This document shows positions 1 through 9,347 of a stretch of 64,000 nt of DNA, piece after piece. Under the pieces are notes generated by a model. That model saw nothing but the letters and a program-made list of their open reading frames with translations. It had not been told where the DNA came from and searched no databases. This DNA comes from Paenibacillus agri. Lineage in GTDB: Bacteria > Bacillota > Bacilli > Paenibacillales > Paenibacillaceae. The stretch is taken from the NCBI RefSeq assembly GCF_013359945.1, contig NZ_JABWCS010000203.1:1-64000 (forward strand), written 5' to 3'. The translations under genes and the position numbers were made by a program. Each line of letters begins with the position of its first letter. Positions within the stretch are counted from its first letter, which is position 1.

Positions 1-2754
1 ATCACGGTAACGGTGGCGCCAGCCGTCAATAGCGTAACGGTCAGCCCAAGCACGGCAAGCATCTTGCCAGGCGGAAGCAAGCAACTCACAGCGGCAGTTG
101 ATGTCGTTGGCGGAGCAGCAACCACGGTTACGTGGAGTAGTAGTGACGCCAGTAACAAAGTGGCAGTGGACAATACAGGGAAAGTAACCGTAGCAGCGAA
201 TGCAGCACCAGGCGTTTATACGATCACAGCAACGTCGACAGCAGACGCAACGAAGAAAGCGTCTGCGGCGATCACGGTAACGGTGGCGCCAGCAGTTAAT
301 AGCGTAGCGGTCAGCCCAAGCACGGCAAGCATCTTGCCAGGCAATAGCAAGCAGCTCGCAGCTACGGTTGATGCCGTTGGCGGAGCAGCGACCACGGTTA
401 CGTGGAGTAGCAGTGACGCGAGCAACAAAGTGTCGGTGGACAACACAGGAAAAGTAAGCGTAGCAGCGAATGCAGCACCGGGCGTTTATACGGTCACGGC
501 AACTTCGACGGCAGACGCAACGAAGAAAGGTACCGCAACGATTATGGTCACAGCGGCACTTTCTTATTCGATTGATGAAATTACGGATCAATCGTTAGCG
601 GCTCTTACTCAGGGATACCATTCAGGTACCCAAGAAACTAGACCAATCACCCTCACGAATACAGGTACAGGCGACCTGGTAAACTTGTCGGTAACGCTTA
701 GCGGCAAGAACGCCAATGATTTTGTAACGACGCATCCATCATCAAACTTAACTAGCGGCACAGCAACAAGCTTTGACATCCATGCCAAGGACAATTTGCC
801 TTCGGGCACCTATACGGCAACGGTTACGATAGCAGCGGATCATATGACGCCTGTAACATTTACCGTCACGCAATCCGTAAACTTGTCGAGTGTTCCTGCT
901 AATCCGCAAAGCCTGGTCGCTGTTGACGGCGATCATGAGGTTACTCTTAATTGGAATACGGTAACGGGAGCTACGTATTACAACATTTATATGGCGACGA
1001 CTTCGGGCCAATATACCGACGTTGAATTGACAACTGTCACTTCTTCTACCCACATCGTTAAGAATCTGACAAACGGTACGACCTATTACTTTGTGGTGAA
1101 GGCCGGGAGTGAAGGTGGTTTGAGCGCAGCATCGAATGAAGTTAGCGTGACTCCATCAACGATCCCTGGAGAGCCTACAAATGTGACGGTGACCGCTGGT
1201 GATGGAATAGCGATCGTTACGTTCACGGCTCCTATTGAAAACGGAGGTATCCCAATTACGGGATATGAAGTGATTGTTTCACCAGGCAATGTGATCGTTA
1301 CCGGAGCGACAAGCCCGATTACTTTAACAGGGTTGACCAATGGAACGAGTTATAGCTTTACTGTAGTAGCGATCAATGCTGCAGGAAAAAGAAGCACAGC
1401 ATCCGCCGAATCGAATACAATCATACCGAGAGCAGAATCTAGCAACAATGGCAATTCGGGCTCATCCCAGCCTTCCTCACCGACGGTACCTGTCAATACG
1501 AATACAAGTGTTGACATCCTTGTTAACGGGAAAGTGGAGAATGCGGGAACGGCCACAACAAGCAAGCGAAATGACCAGAGCGTTACAACGATTATCGTCG
1601 ACCAGAAGAAGCTGGAGGATAAACTGGAGACTGAAGGTCAAGGGGCCATTGTTACGATTCCGGTCGGTTCTAATTCTGATGTCGTTATTGGTGAGCTTAA
1701 TGGTCAGATGATCAAAAGCATGGAAAGCAAGCAAGCTCTTGTAGCGATCAAGACGGATCAAGCGACGTATACGATCCCGGCACAACAAATTCAAATCGAT
1801 GCTATATCGGAAAAACTGGGCAAGTCGATTGTTTTGCAAGACATTAAGATACAAATCGAAATCGCCAAGCCAACAGCGGATGCAGTGAAGGTTGTAGAGG
1901 ACGCGGCAGTGAAAGGCACGTTCACGCTTGTAGTTCCACCGCTGGATTTTACGATCAAAGCTGTTTACGAAAATACTAGTGTTGAAGTATCGAAGTTCAA
2001 TGCTTATGTGGAAAGAACGATCGCCATTCCGGCCGGGGTTGACCCGAACAAGATCACGACAGGCGTTGTTGTTGGTCCGGATGGAAGTGTTCGCCACGTA
2101 CCGACTAAGATCGTTCAAATCGATGGCAAGTATTACGCTCAGATCAACAGCTTAACTAATAGTACTTACTCTGTCGTCTGGCATCCGGTCGAATTCCTTG
2201 ATGTCGTGAACCATTGGGCGAAAGATGCGATTAACGACATGGGATCACGGATGGTCATTGATGGTACGGGCAGCGGTCTATTTAGTCCAGATCGAGATAT
2301 CACCCGAGCCGAGTTCGCAGCTATCCTTGTGCGCGGACTGGGATTGAAGCTGGAAGATAGCTCAACGGTGTTCTCTGATGTGAAGACATCAGATTGGTCT
2401 AGCAGCGCGATCAACACGGCATATGCGTATCAGTTGATTAGCGGGTTTGAGGACGGTACATTCCGGCCGAACGACAAAATTACTCGAGAACAGGCTATGA
2501 CGATTCTCTCCAGAGCAATGACGATTACTGGACTGAAGGCAACGCTGTCCATCCAAGCGGAAGATGCAGCACTTCTTTCATTTGGGGATGCAGCAAACGT
2601 ATCTGGATGGGCGCAAAGCAGCGTTGCTGACAGTGTTCAGGCTGGCCTCATATCTGGACGAAGCGCTACTGAGCTTGCACCGAAGTCATTCATTAGCAGA
2701 GCTGAGGTTGCAACCATTATTCAAAGACTTTTACAAAAATCAGGTCTGATCTAA
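1..2754 (+). CDS. SLH-domain surface protein, 5'-truncated by the window
   Basis: Cell-surface protein probably anchored to secondary cell-wall polymer through its C-terminus. The frame is open from base 1 (ITVTVAPAVNS), so the start lies upstream. Visible order, numbering from base 1: two nearly identical bacterial Ig-like (Big_2-type) repeats of 90 residues (1-180); a beta-sandwich-like segment (about 190-295); two fibronectin type III domains (about 300-385 and 390-475); a Ser/Asn-rich linker (about 480-505); a beta-rich module (about 505-725); and three SLH repeats (about 730-917) with NHWAKDAI, FRPNDKITREQ and ISRAEVATI signatures. The Ig units are a 270-bp DNA tandem, and the window starts exactly at a unit boundary, so more units may lie upstream. 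A strong terminator follows. No catalytic motif is visible; a structural or adhesive role is inferred. Confidence 0.9.
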   Translation: MTVTVAPAVNSVTVSPSTASILPGGSKQLTAAVDVVGGAATTVTWSSSDASNKVAVDNTGKVTVAANAAPGVYTITATSTADATKKASAAITVTVAPAVNSVAVSPSTASILPGNSKQLAATVDAVGGAATTVTWSSSDASNKVSVDNTGKVSVAANAAPGVYTVTATSTADATKKGTATIMVTAALSYSIDEITDQSLAALTQGYHSGTQETRPITLTNTGTGDLVNLSVTLSGKNANDFVTTHPSSNLTSGTATSFDIHAKDNLPSGTYTATVTIAADHMTPVTFTVTQSVNLSSVPANPQSLVAVDGDHEVTLNWNTVTGATYYNIYMATTSGQYTDVELTTVTSSTHIVKNLTNGTTYYFVVKAGSEGGLSAASNEVSVTPSTIPGEPTNVTVTAGDGIAIVTFTAPIENGGIPITGYEVIVSPGNVIVTGATSPITLTGLTNGTSYSFTVVAINAAGKRSTASAESNTIIPRAESSNNGNSGSSQPSSPTVPVNTNTSVDILVNGKVENAGTATTSKRNDQSVTTIIVDQKKLEDKLETEGQGAIVTIPVGSNSDVVIGELNGQMIKSMESKQALVAIKTDQATYTIPAQQIQIDAISEKLGKSIVLQDIKIQIEIAKPTADAVKVVEDAAVKGTFTLVVPPLDFTIKAVYENTSVEVSKFNAYVERTIAIPAGVDPNKITTGVVVGPDGSVRHVPTKIVQIDGKYYAQINSLTNSTYSVVWHPVEFLDVVNHWAKDAINDMGSRMVIDGTGSGLFSPDRDITRAEFAAILVRGLGLKLEDSSTVFSDVKTSDWSSSAINTAYAYQLISGFEDGTFRPNDKITREQAMTILSRAMTITGLKATLSIQAEDAALLSFGDAANVSGWAQSSVADSVQAGLISGRSATELAPKSFISRAEVATIIQRLLQKSGLI

Positions 2755-2778
2755 GTAGAGATATCCCGTAGGTATAAT

Positions 2779-3759
2779 TTAACATCCCTTCCCGGCAAGA
2801 GTTTCAATGTTGGGAAGGGATGTTTTTTTGTATTTTATGTATCTATAACCCTCAACATTCGCTGGTTTACCAGCATCTATGACCTCGGTTATGTAACGCC
2901 AACAATCCGGTTGTGAGCTGTCGAGATCCGTAAACCCATAAACCTGCGCAAGCTCTCCGCTTGAAAGGGATCGTCCATTCCATCTTGCTAATTCAGAATC
3001 TTGAGCAAGAGCAGCAACAGCCCGGCCAACAAAACGGGGGGATTCCGAAATGATAAAATGAGGTTCCTTGACTGCAGCATCTTTCCAATTTTCTTCATGT
3101 ACTCCATAATGTTCGAGCATCATTTCCGAACGAATCCAGCCTGGCGTGAGCGCCACTGCTGTACATCCATAAGGCCCAATTTCTTGAGCAAGAGCCCATG
3201 CCATACGAATAACGGAGGTTTTAGCCTGATCGTAAAACATAGATACTCTGTAATTTTTATAATTATAATCAGCTGTTCCGTCGGTCATTTCTACAATTAA
3301 ACCATTCTTATTTTTAAGCAGGAGGGGGAGTGTAAAATGGTTTGTAATGAGATGCGTGTCTATAGCGAGCCGCAACATACGCAGACCCTTTTCAAGTGAA
3401 TGTTTCCACACAGGGGCATCCCAGTCAATCATCTTTTCAGCTCCCCATATATCATTCACGAGAATATCAAGCCGGCCTTGCTCTTGCTCAATGCGATCCA
3501 CTAATTTCTTGACCTGATCAGGATCTAAATGATCGACTTGAACCGGGATTCCGTGACCGCCAGCCATGGTAACTAGTTCAGCCGTTTCTTCTATAGTTTC
3601 AGGACGATCGTATTCGGAACGATGAGCTATAGTTGACCTTCCTGTCACATAAACCGTCGCGCCTGATGCCCCTAACTCTACAGCGATACCTCGTCCAGCT
3701 CCCCGTGTAGCCCCAGCCACTAAAGCAATTTTTCCTTGTAAACAAGTCATTTCGTTCAT
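2779..3759 (-). CDS. SDR family oxidoreductase
   Basis: NAD(P)-dependent short-chain dehydrogenase/reductase of 326 residues, longer than the usual 250. The Rossmann glycine motif GATRGAGRG lies near residue 16. The catalytic Tyr-x3-Lys is YDQAK, inside SMFYDQAKTSVIRMAWALAQE, followed by the usual ALTPGWIRSEM segment. The ATG is preceded by an AAAGGAGG-like site on the minus strand. The gene is monocistronic and convergent with the SLH gene; its last codons lie inside that gene's terminator stem. Substrate unknown: the extra C-terminal region (RYITEVIDAGKP) is seen in uncharacterised SDRs. Confidence 0.85.
   Translation of the reverse strand: MNEMTCLQGKIALVAGATRGAGRGIAVELGASGATVYVTGRSTIAHRSEYDRPETIEETAELVTMAGGHGIPVQVDHLDPDQVKKLVDRIEQEQGRLDILVNDIWGAEKMIDWDAPVWKHSLEKGLRMLRLAIDTHLITNHFTLPLLLKNKNGLIVEMTDGTADYNYKNYRVSMFYDQAKTSVIRMAWALAQEIGPYGCTAVALTPGWIRSEMMLEHYGVHEENWKDAAVKEPHFIISESPRFVGRAVAALAQDSELARWNGRSLSSGELAQVYGFTDLDSSQPDCWRYITEVIDAGKPANVEGYRYIKYKKTSLPNIETLAGKGC
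2782..2829 (+). terminator. Rho-independent terminator of the SLH gene
   Basis: Perfect 12-bp stem ACATCCCTTCCC / GGGAAGGGATGT with an 18-base loop and a run of seven T. The left arm also encodes the last codons of the convergent SDR gene on the other strand. Confidence 0.9.
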
Positions 3760-3957
3760 ACCTCCTTTGTTGAATACAACTTAATTATAGATTGTAATCA
3801 CGACATCTCTTGTCATATATGGATCTTACTTTATTCTTAAGTCATTGCAATTTATATATATCTAAAAGGATAATATAAATTACTTTATGCAATATATAGT
3901 TTACATTTTGGAATGTATAACATATAATAAAATCCATAATAAGGAAGGATGGATTTC

Positions 3958-4152
3958 TTGAAAAATAAAAAAATGAAAATGGCTCGAATTGAAAACGATA
4001 TGAGTCAAGAGGATTTAGCTGTCATTGTGGGTGTAACACGGCAAACGATTGGCTTGATAGAATCCGGCAATTATAATCCGACATTGAAACTTTGTATTGA
4101 AATCTGCAAAGCTCTTAACAAAACACTTAATGACTTATTCTGGGAGGACTAA
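3958..4152 (+). CDS. small XRE-family HTH regulator
   Basis: DNA-binding protein of 64 residues made almost only of a Cro/CI-type helix-turn-helix: MSQEDLAVIVGVTRQTIGLIESGNYNPTLKLCIEICKALN. It resembles small regulators paired with membrane proteins in Bacillota. I prefer the TTG start at 3958, which lies 9 bases after AAGGAAGG; the ATG at 3949 directly abuts that site. It is directly followed by a membrane-protein gene, so the two are probably co-transcribed. The region is clearly more AT-rich than its flanks, which suggests acquisition by transfer. Confidence 0.85.
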   Translation: MKNKKMKMARIENDMSQEDLAVIVGVTRQTIGLIESGNYNPTLKLCIEICKALNKTLNDLFWED

Positions 4153-4638
4153 ATGAAAAATACGAAAATCAAAGATGAACAAATTATGCAGTTAAAGAAC
4201 AAAGTTCAGAGCGAAGCCTATTGGGTAGTAATATTCTTGGCAGCTATTTCTTGCTTTATTAAATCCAATGTGCTGGATTTGGACTTTTCACAGTTCGCAG
4301 TTGAACTTGGGATTATTATTTTGTCCACAGCTTATATCGCAATAAGGAGCATGTTAATTGGATATGTTCTTAATTCCAAAGGTGGAAAAGTATTAACAAT
4401 AACGTCTATTTTAGCGATAAGCCTTGCAATAAGTATTATAAACGGAGTAAGAAACTATTCTCTTTACAGTGATAAGTACTCTGGGATTTTCGATGGGTTA
4501 TTTATTTCAGTATTAGTAGTAACGTTCATTTCTGCGCTTGTTTTTATTTCAGTTATATTTGCTCTTCTATATTGGTCCAACTTGCTAGGACAAAGAAGAA
4601 TTGAAAAGAAACTCAATGAAATAGAAGAAGACGATTGA
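4153..4638 (+). CDS. small four-helix membrane protein (DUF6773-like)
   Basis: A 161-residue membrane protein whose ATG directly follows the stop of the XRE gene, with GGGAGG upstream. Four hydrophobic segments are visible (about residues 23-40, 48-68, 78-97 and 115-140), with charged cytoplasmic ends (KNTKIKDEQIMQLK and RRIEKKLNEIEEDD). Small XRE regulator plus a protein of this type is a recurring Bacillota pair; from memory it most resembles DUF6773-type proteins. Function unknown. By position it may act with the regulator, or with the esterase-like lipoprotein downstream. Confidence 0.65.
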   Translation: MKNTKIKDEQIMQLKNKVQSEAYWVVIFLAAISCFIKSNVLDLDFSQFAVELGIIILSTAYIAIRSMLIGYVLNSKGGKVLTITSILAISLAISIINGVRNYSLYSDKYSGIFDGLFISVLVVTFISALVFISVIFALLYWSNLLGQRRIEKKLNEIEEDD

Positions 4639-4669
4639 AATCTACAATAGAGATGGAAGGAGGTTAAGA

Positions 4670-5923
4670 ATGAGAAGAAAAATGTTAACTATTGCAGCTA
4701 TAGCAACCTTGAGTATTTCTCTGCTTGCAGGCTGTGGAAATGGAGCAGCAAAACTGCCAACGGACTTATCTATTTTACAGACAGATATCAGTACTCTTAC
4801 TGTTTCAGAAAATGTGCAGGTTGTAGGGCTTGGAGAAGCAAGTCATGGCACAAAAGAATATCAACAGATGAAAGCAGAAGTGTTCAAAGCTTTGGTAGAA
4901 AACAATGGGAGTCGAACATTTATTATTGAGGGGGATTTTGGAGGAGCATTAAAGGCAGATGCTTATATTCATGGGGCTGAGGGATCCGCCGAAGATGTTG
5001 TTAAGGAAATAGGCTTCAAGATTTATAACACGCAAGAAATGGCTGATTTAGTTGATTGGATGCGTTCCTATAATAAAAACGCCCCCGCGGGAAAAGACTT
5101 ACACTTTTATGGAATGGACATACAACGATACGATAATAACAAGGAAAAGCTATTTTCCATTTTAGATCTAGCTGCACCTGAATTGAGTGAAAAATATAAA
5201 ACTGCTTTTTTACAATTGACTGATGAGGATAGACTGGCTATAAGTGTAGAGGTTTTGAAAAAGTCCAAAGAAGATGCTTTAGAGTTGTTGAAAGAAATGG
5301 ACACTTACGAAAAAGATATTGTTGCCATTGCTGGACAGACTGGTTTTGATTTTGCAAGAGAAAGTGCAAATACAATCTATGCGTATAGTGATTTGCTATT
5401 AAGCAGTAATTCTGATTACAATTCTTTGCGAGATAAGTATATGTCTGAGAAAGTAAGTTGGTTTTTACGGCACGGAGACGGTAGTGTACTGTTTATTAAT
5501 GGTCATAATGGTCATATCGGCAAAAAATCAGTTTCTAGTTATACTTCTTTAGGCGAACATTTAAGTAATGATGTAGGAGATAATTATTTCGCTATCGGAA
5601 CTGATGCAGAGAATACGGAATTTCATTCACAAAACAGTAATGGAGATTTTAGTGTGATGGAAGTTGAAAATCGAAATGAATTAAATGATCAATTTGATCA
5701 TATGGAGAATAAATATTACTATATGGACTTCTTGAAAGCAGCCGATGATGAAAATTTGAACAGAATTTTAGAGGGTAAGCAAACCATTACAACCTTAAAC
5801 GTTGGAATTTCAAGTTGGCAAAAGATTCTGAAGCATTTTTATACAACAACCATCGTCCCTAGAGATACATTTGATGGAATGATTGTTTTCAAAAAGGTTA
5901 CTCCTTCAACACTTCTTGAATAG
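4670..5923 (+). CDS. erythromycin-esterase-family lipoprotein
   Basis: A 417-residue protein of the erythromycin esterase (EreA/EreB-like) superfamily. The N-terminus is a lipoprotein signal, hydrophobic then LLAGCGN, so the mature protein should sit on the outer face of the membrane. Family motifs are present: GLGEASHGTKEY, with the His that acts in hydrolysis in Ere enzymes; IEGDFGGA; FYGMDIQRYD; and INGHNGHIGK. Classical Ere enzymes are cytoplasmic, so macrolide esterase activity cannot be assumed, and many lipoprotein members have unknown substrates. GGAGG lies 8 bases before the ATG. The gene lies 31 bases after the membrane-protein gene and shares its AT-rich composition. Confidence 0.85.
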   Translation: MRRKMLTIAAIATLSISLLAGCGNGAAKLPTDLSILQTDISTLTVSENVQVVGLGEASHGTKEYQQMKAEVFKALVENNGSRTFIIEGDFGGALKADAYIHGAEGSAEDVVKEIGFKIYNTQEMADLVDWMRSYNKNAPAGKDLHFYGMDIQRYDNNKEKLFSILDLAAPELSEKYKTAFLQLTDEDRLAISVEVLKKSKEDALELLKEMDTYEKDIVAIAGQTGFDFARESANTIYAYSDLLLSSNSDYNSLRDKYMSEKVSWFLRHGDGSVLFINGHNGHIGKKSVSSYTSLGEHLSNDVGDNYFAIGTDAENTEFHSQNSNGDFSVMEVENRNELNDQFDHMENKYYYMDFLKAADDENLNRILEGKQTITTLNVGISSWQKILKHFYTTTIVPRDTFDGMIVFKKVTPSTLLE

Positions 5924-5965
5924 AAGGTTGTTGGTGAAAGAACGCGTAGGGAGCCCTACATTTAA

Positions 5966-6016
5966 AAGCCTCTTCTTACACTTCCGCCCTAAGTCCGAAA
6001 ACATAAGAAGAGGCTT
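5966..6016. terminator. inverted repeat between convergent genes
   Basis: A 13-bp perfect inverted repeat, AAGCCTCTTCTTA / TAAGAAGAGGCTT, with a 25-base loop, lying between the esterase-like gene and the minus-strand permease. On the minus strand it is followed by TTTTAAA. It may terminate transcription from one or both sides; the long loop makes it less typical. Confidence 0.55.
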
Positions 6017-6073
6017 AACATCTCCCCGAAAGATTTCATTTTCCAAAGTGGATACTACCGCCAGCTAAACCCG

Positions 6074-8476
6074 CTATTCCGAAACTAAAATACGCGGGGT
6101 AGTCTTCAAAATCACTCTGGATGCAATCCAGCAGCCGAGGCCTGCCACGGTTATACTAAGCAGAGCAAGTAGAGAAATCCCTGTCCAGTTCATAAAAAGC
6201 GGTAGTTTGACAATACCGTATGAGGATAGAAGCCCGCGCAAGAGGTGAGGCAGGAGAGAGATACCACATAAAATCCCTAATCCAGCACCTATAAGAGATA
6301 GCCCCACAATGCCCCAGGTTACAGCTCCACGTATTGTATTTGAAGTCAGTCCAATGGATTTATAGATACCATAGGGTTTTGTCTCCTTCCGGATATGAAT
6401 CCGGCAAGTGCTATAGATGATAAGCCAGCTGACCATGAGAAATAGTAATCCCAATATGCTCATAGGGATGATCAGGACAGCACTGGCCTCCTTGAAGACT
6501 GAATCCAGCAGTGTCTGCTGCTTAACGGCCTGAATGCTGGAGCTGTATTGGTCATTTAGCTGCCGCACGATATCATCGGAATCCTGAACGTCCGACAGAT
6601 TCATATATCCGTCATCCGGATTTAATTTGGTCACGACATCCGCTGTGACTCTGGCTTGAAAGGACATATTAGCAATGGATTGATAAATGCCGGTGACAGT
6701 AAAAGAGTGCCGTTTTCCTTCAATATAAAGCTCGATAATATCTCCAAGCTCTTTGCCAAGTTGCCGTGAAATATTAATACCGATCGAGATTTCATTTGGA
6801 TTCTGCGGATTACGACCAGTAATATTGGCAAGGCCCATCTCATCCATACTTCCTTCTACGACGGTAAGCGGGATGCTGATGGATTGTGCTTGACCAGTTG
6901 TACTTGTAGAATGCTGCATCCGGTTACCAGGAACGACTCCAATAGCATGACCAGCCCAGTTCAGGTTCACAATTCTGGAATCGGCACGAATGTCTCTTTC
7001 CAAGGCTGCACGGTCCAGCTCCGATGCATTCACAATCCTTATGACAACGTTAGCGGAATCATAGCCCCACAGCGGAGCTGTTTTCTGCATTTGTGAGATG
7101 CTGTTAACCAGGACCAGACCAAAGACAAGTACCGCTGTGGTCACTGTGGTCAGCAGCAGCATCAACAGAGAACCTTTGACATTGCGGGTTACATTTCTCA
7201 GCCCAATTACTACAGACACTGGCCAGCGCTCAAAATCACTGCTACGTCGTTTATTTCGGTTCCCTCGTTTGTTGATGCCGCTATAGGCGGCTTCTGACAT
7301 TCCGTAACGAATGGCTTGCATTGGCTGGATGGGTCTTGTTTTGCTCGCATACAGCCATACGCATAGTAGAATTACAAGGAGCATGCCGGCCCCCACGGAT
7401 ACACTTGTCCCTATGTTCTGAATGGGGATGGAGGTCTGTGCTGTTTTTAAAAAGGATAAGGATTGTTCAATAATGATGCGGGATAACAGGCGGCTGAACA
7501 CGACCCCCGGAAGGATGGCGACCAGCGACAGCAGACTATATTGGAGAATATAGGTGACAATAATTTTCCTTGAAGATAGCCCTAGGGATTTGAAAATCCC
7601 GATGGTTGTGTAGCTGGACAGGATCGAGTCTGAAATGGTAAAGCCAATCGTAAACAAGGCAACCAGGATCATGACAATACCGAGGAAGCTCATTACAAAG
7701 CCGATGATTTTGTTCATGATAAAATAGAACGAGGAAAGTTCCTCATAGGTAAGCCGTTCCTCCATAAAAGGGACACCCAAGTAATTCTCAAACCGCTCCC
7801 AGTAAGCCTCATGTTGACTATAGTCAGTGAAACGAATACCCATGAAATAGGAATCGGAGCCTGGCAATCCTCCAAGATAATGACCATAATCCGTGTCGTT
7901 CAACCAGATGCGCGCAGTTGTGGAAAAGGGACCGCCCAGCGGAAGATCGATCACGATCGCTGAAACTTTTAGCGTAAGCTGTGTAGAACCAGCCTTGAAC
8001 TGAAGCTCGTCTCCTACGGCAATCTCATTCTTATAGGCTAGAGAGGTAGGAATCCACACCGCTCCTGGCGCGGGAAGAGGCGTTTCCTTTCCTTGGGCAA
8101 AAACCAGCTCATCCGTGCCGAACGGCCGATCCGGGGTATTCATCATATATAAATACTGATTCGGTATTTCTTCTCCCTTGTAGGTCACGCCAGCTAAAGG
8201 CCGGTAAGGCAGCAGCACAGACGCCGTGACGCCTTCTTGGGAAGCCCACCAGTCAGCAATCTGCTGTGGATTGTGAAGCCCTTGAGTTAGATTCAGGATT
8301 TCATGCGACCCTTGTGTCTCCTGATGCAGGTCTTCATAGAGATCTTCTGAATTGGCAATAACGGTAATGGAAGTGTTCATTAAAAGCGTAGACAGCAGAA
8401 TAAGCAGTGCAATCAGCAGGTTCTGAACCTTACGTTTTCGCAAATTCCCGAGGCAAATGGACGTGATCGCAGCCAT
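6074..8476 (-). CDS. ABC transporter permease, double FtsX/MacB type
   Basis: An 800-residue integral membrane protein with two FtsX-like permease halves. One membrane helix is at residues 18-40. A large extracytoplasmic domain (about 45-250) and a three-helix FtsX block (about 255-400) follow. A second helix (about 440-460), second outer domain (about 470-650) and second FtsX block (about 660-795) complete it. Such proteins with a LolD/MacB-type ATPase act as lipoprotein-handling, peptide-export or mechanotransmission systems. RBS GGAGGGGG precedes the ATG, which starts 5 bases after the ATPase stop. It is the last gene of a response regulator, kinase, ATPase, permease run. The length argues against the roughly 650-residue BceB class. 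Confidence 0.9.
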   Translation of the reverse strand: MAAITSICLGNLRKRKVQNLLIALLILLSTLLMNTSITVIANSEDLYEDLHQETQGSHEILNLTQGLHNPQQIADWWASQEGVTASVLLPYRPLAGVTYKGEEIPNQYLYMMNTPDRPFGTDELVFAQGKETPLPAPGAVWIPTSLAYKNEIAVGDELQFKAGSTQLTLKVSAIVIDLPLGGPFSTTARIWLNDTDYGHYLGGLPGSDSYFMGIRFTDYSQHEAYWERFENYLGVPFMEERLTYEELSSFYFIMNKIIGFVMSFLGIVMILVALFTIGFTISDSILSSYTTIGIFKSLGLSSRKIIVTYILQYSLLSLVAILPGVVFSRLLSRIIIEQSLSFLKTAQTSIPIQNIGTSVSVGAGMLLVILLCVWLYASKTRPIQPMQAIRYGMSEAAYSGINKRGNRNKRRSSDFERWPVSVVIGLRNVTRNVKGSLLMLLLTTVTTAVLVFGLVLVNSISQMQKTAPLWGYDSANVVIRIVNASELDRAALERDIRADSRIVNLNWAGHAIGVVPGNRMQHSTSTTGQAQSISIPLTVVEGSMDEMGLANITGRNPQNPNEISIGINISRQLGKELGDIIELYIEGKRHSFTVTGIYQSIANMSFQARVTADVVTKLNPDDGYMNLSDVQDSDDIVRQLNDQYSSSIQAVKQQTLLDSVFKEASAVLIIPMSILGLLFLMVSWLIIYSTCRIHIRKETKPYGIYKSIGLTSNTIRGAVTWGIVGLSLIGAGLGILCGISLLPHLLRGLLSSYGIVKLPLFMNWTGISLLALLSITVAGLGCWIASRVILKTTPRILVSE

Positions 8477-8481
8477 CGACG

Positions 8482-9240
8482 TTACCCCCTCCCAGTGATA
8501 TAAGAGAAGATAAGGGATTCTCGATCCTGCAGGCCATCCGGAGAATAGGGATCTAGTTCCAGCATGCCGCCCACTTTTCCATCCCGGATAAAGATAATTC
8601 GATTCGCCCGGCAGGCGGACTTGATATCATGTGTGACCATGACGATGGACTGGCCTTTGGCATTCATCTGTGTCAGGATATCCAGCACTTTAACCCCTTG
8701 TTCATAATTTAAGCTTCCAGTCGGTTCATCCGCGAAAATAATATCCGGTGTATTCATTATCGCCCGTGCAATGGCGGCTCTTTGCTGCTGTCCTCCCGAT
8801 ACCTCGGCAGGCAACCGTTTCTGCTGACCATCAATATTCATGGACTCCATCAGGGATAAGGCCTTTTGCTTCACTTCACGTTTGGACGTTCCTGCAACAT
8901 AGCCGGGCAAGGCGATATTTTCAAAAAGGGTGAGGTCTGGCACCAGGTTGCTGCTCTGATAGACGTAGCCAATTTTTTGCGTTCGGAAAGCACCTAGCTC
9001 TTTTTCGAAAAATTGGTCAATACGCTGTTGTCGGAAATAGACCTCGCCCGCAGTTAGGGAATCCAGGCCGCTAAGCATATAGAGCAGTGTAGATTTTCCC
9101 GAACCGGAGTCACCCATAATTACTGTGAAATCACCCTGGAAGATATCCAGATCGATATTACGGATGGCGTGGAACTGTTCGCTGCCTGTGGAATAGGTTT
9201 TGCACAGGTTTTTAGCTTGGATGATGGCAGTATTCAGCAC
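8482..9240 (-). CDS. ABC transporter ATP-binding protein (LolD/MacB type)
   Basis: A 252-residue nucleotide-binding protein energising the adjacent permease. Walker A is GDSGSGKST, the Q-loop is in YVYQSSNLVPDLT, the signature is VSGGQQQRAAIARA, Walker B is IIFADEPTGSL, and the H-loop is VMVTHD. The frame opens further upstream at 9270, but AGGAGG lies 9 bases before GTG at 9240, so that GTG is the likely start. It is co-directional with the sensor kinase, about 107 bases downstream, and 5 bases before the permease. Confidence 0.92.
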   Translation of the reverse strand: MLNTAIIQAKNLCKTYSTGSEQFHAIRNIDLDIFQGDFTVIMGDSGSGKSTLLYMLSGLDSLTAGEVYFRQQRIDQFFEKELGAFRTQKIGYVYQSSNLVPDLTLFENIALPGYVAGTSKREVKQKALSLMESMNIDGQQKRLPAEVSGGQQQRAAIARAIMNTPDIIFADEPTGSLNYEQGVKVLDILTQMNAKGQSIVMVTHDIKSACRANRIIFIRDGKVGGMLELDPYSPDGLQDRESLIFSYITGRG

Positions 9241-9347
9241 AATTAGATTCCTCCTGTAAGCTTCTTTCATTCATTGTAGAAGGGGAATCCTGCAATAATC
9301 TTATCAGAATATTAATAAAGTATTACAGCAAGACAGGATTACGCCAA

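Noticed and set aside
1477-2118. 213-codon open frame on the minus strand inside the SLH gene
   Set aside because: Shadow frame: no ribosome site, biased composition and full overlap with a clearly coding plus-strand frame.
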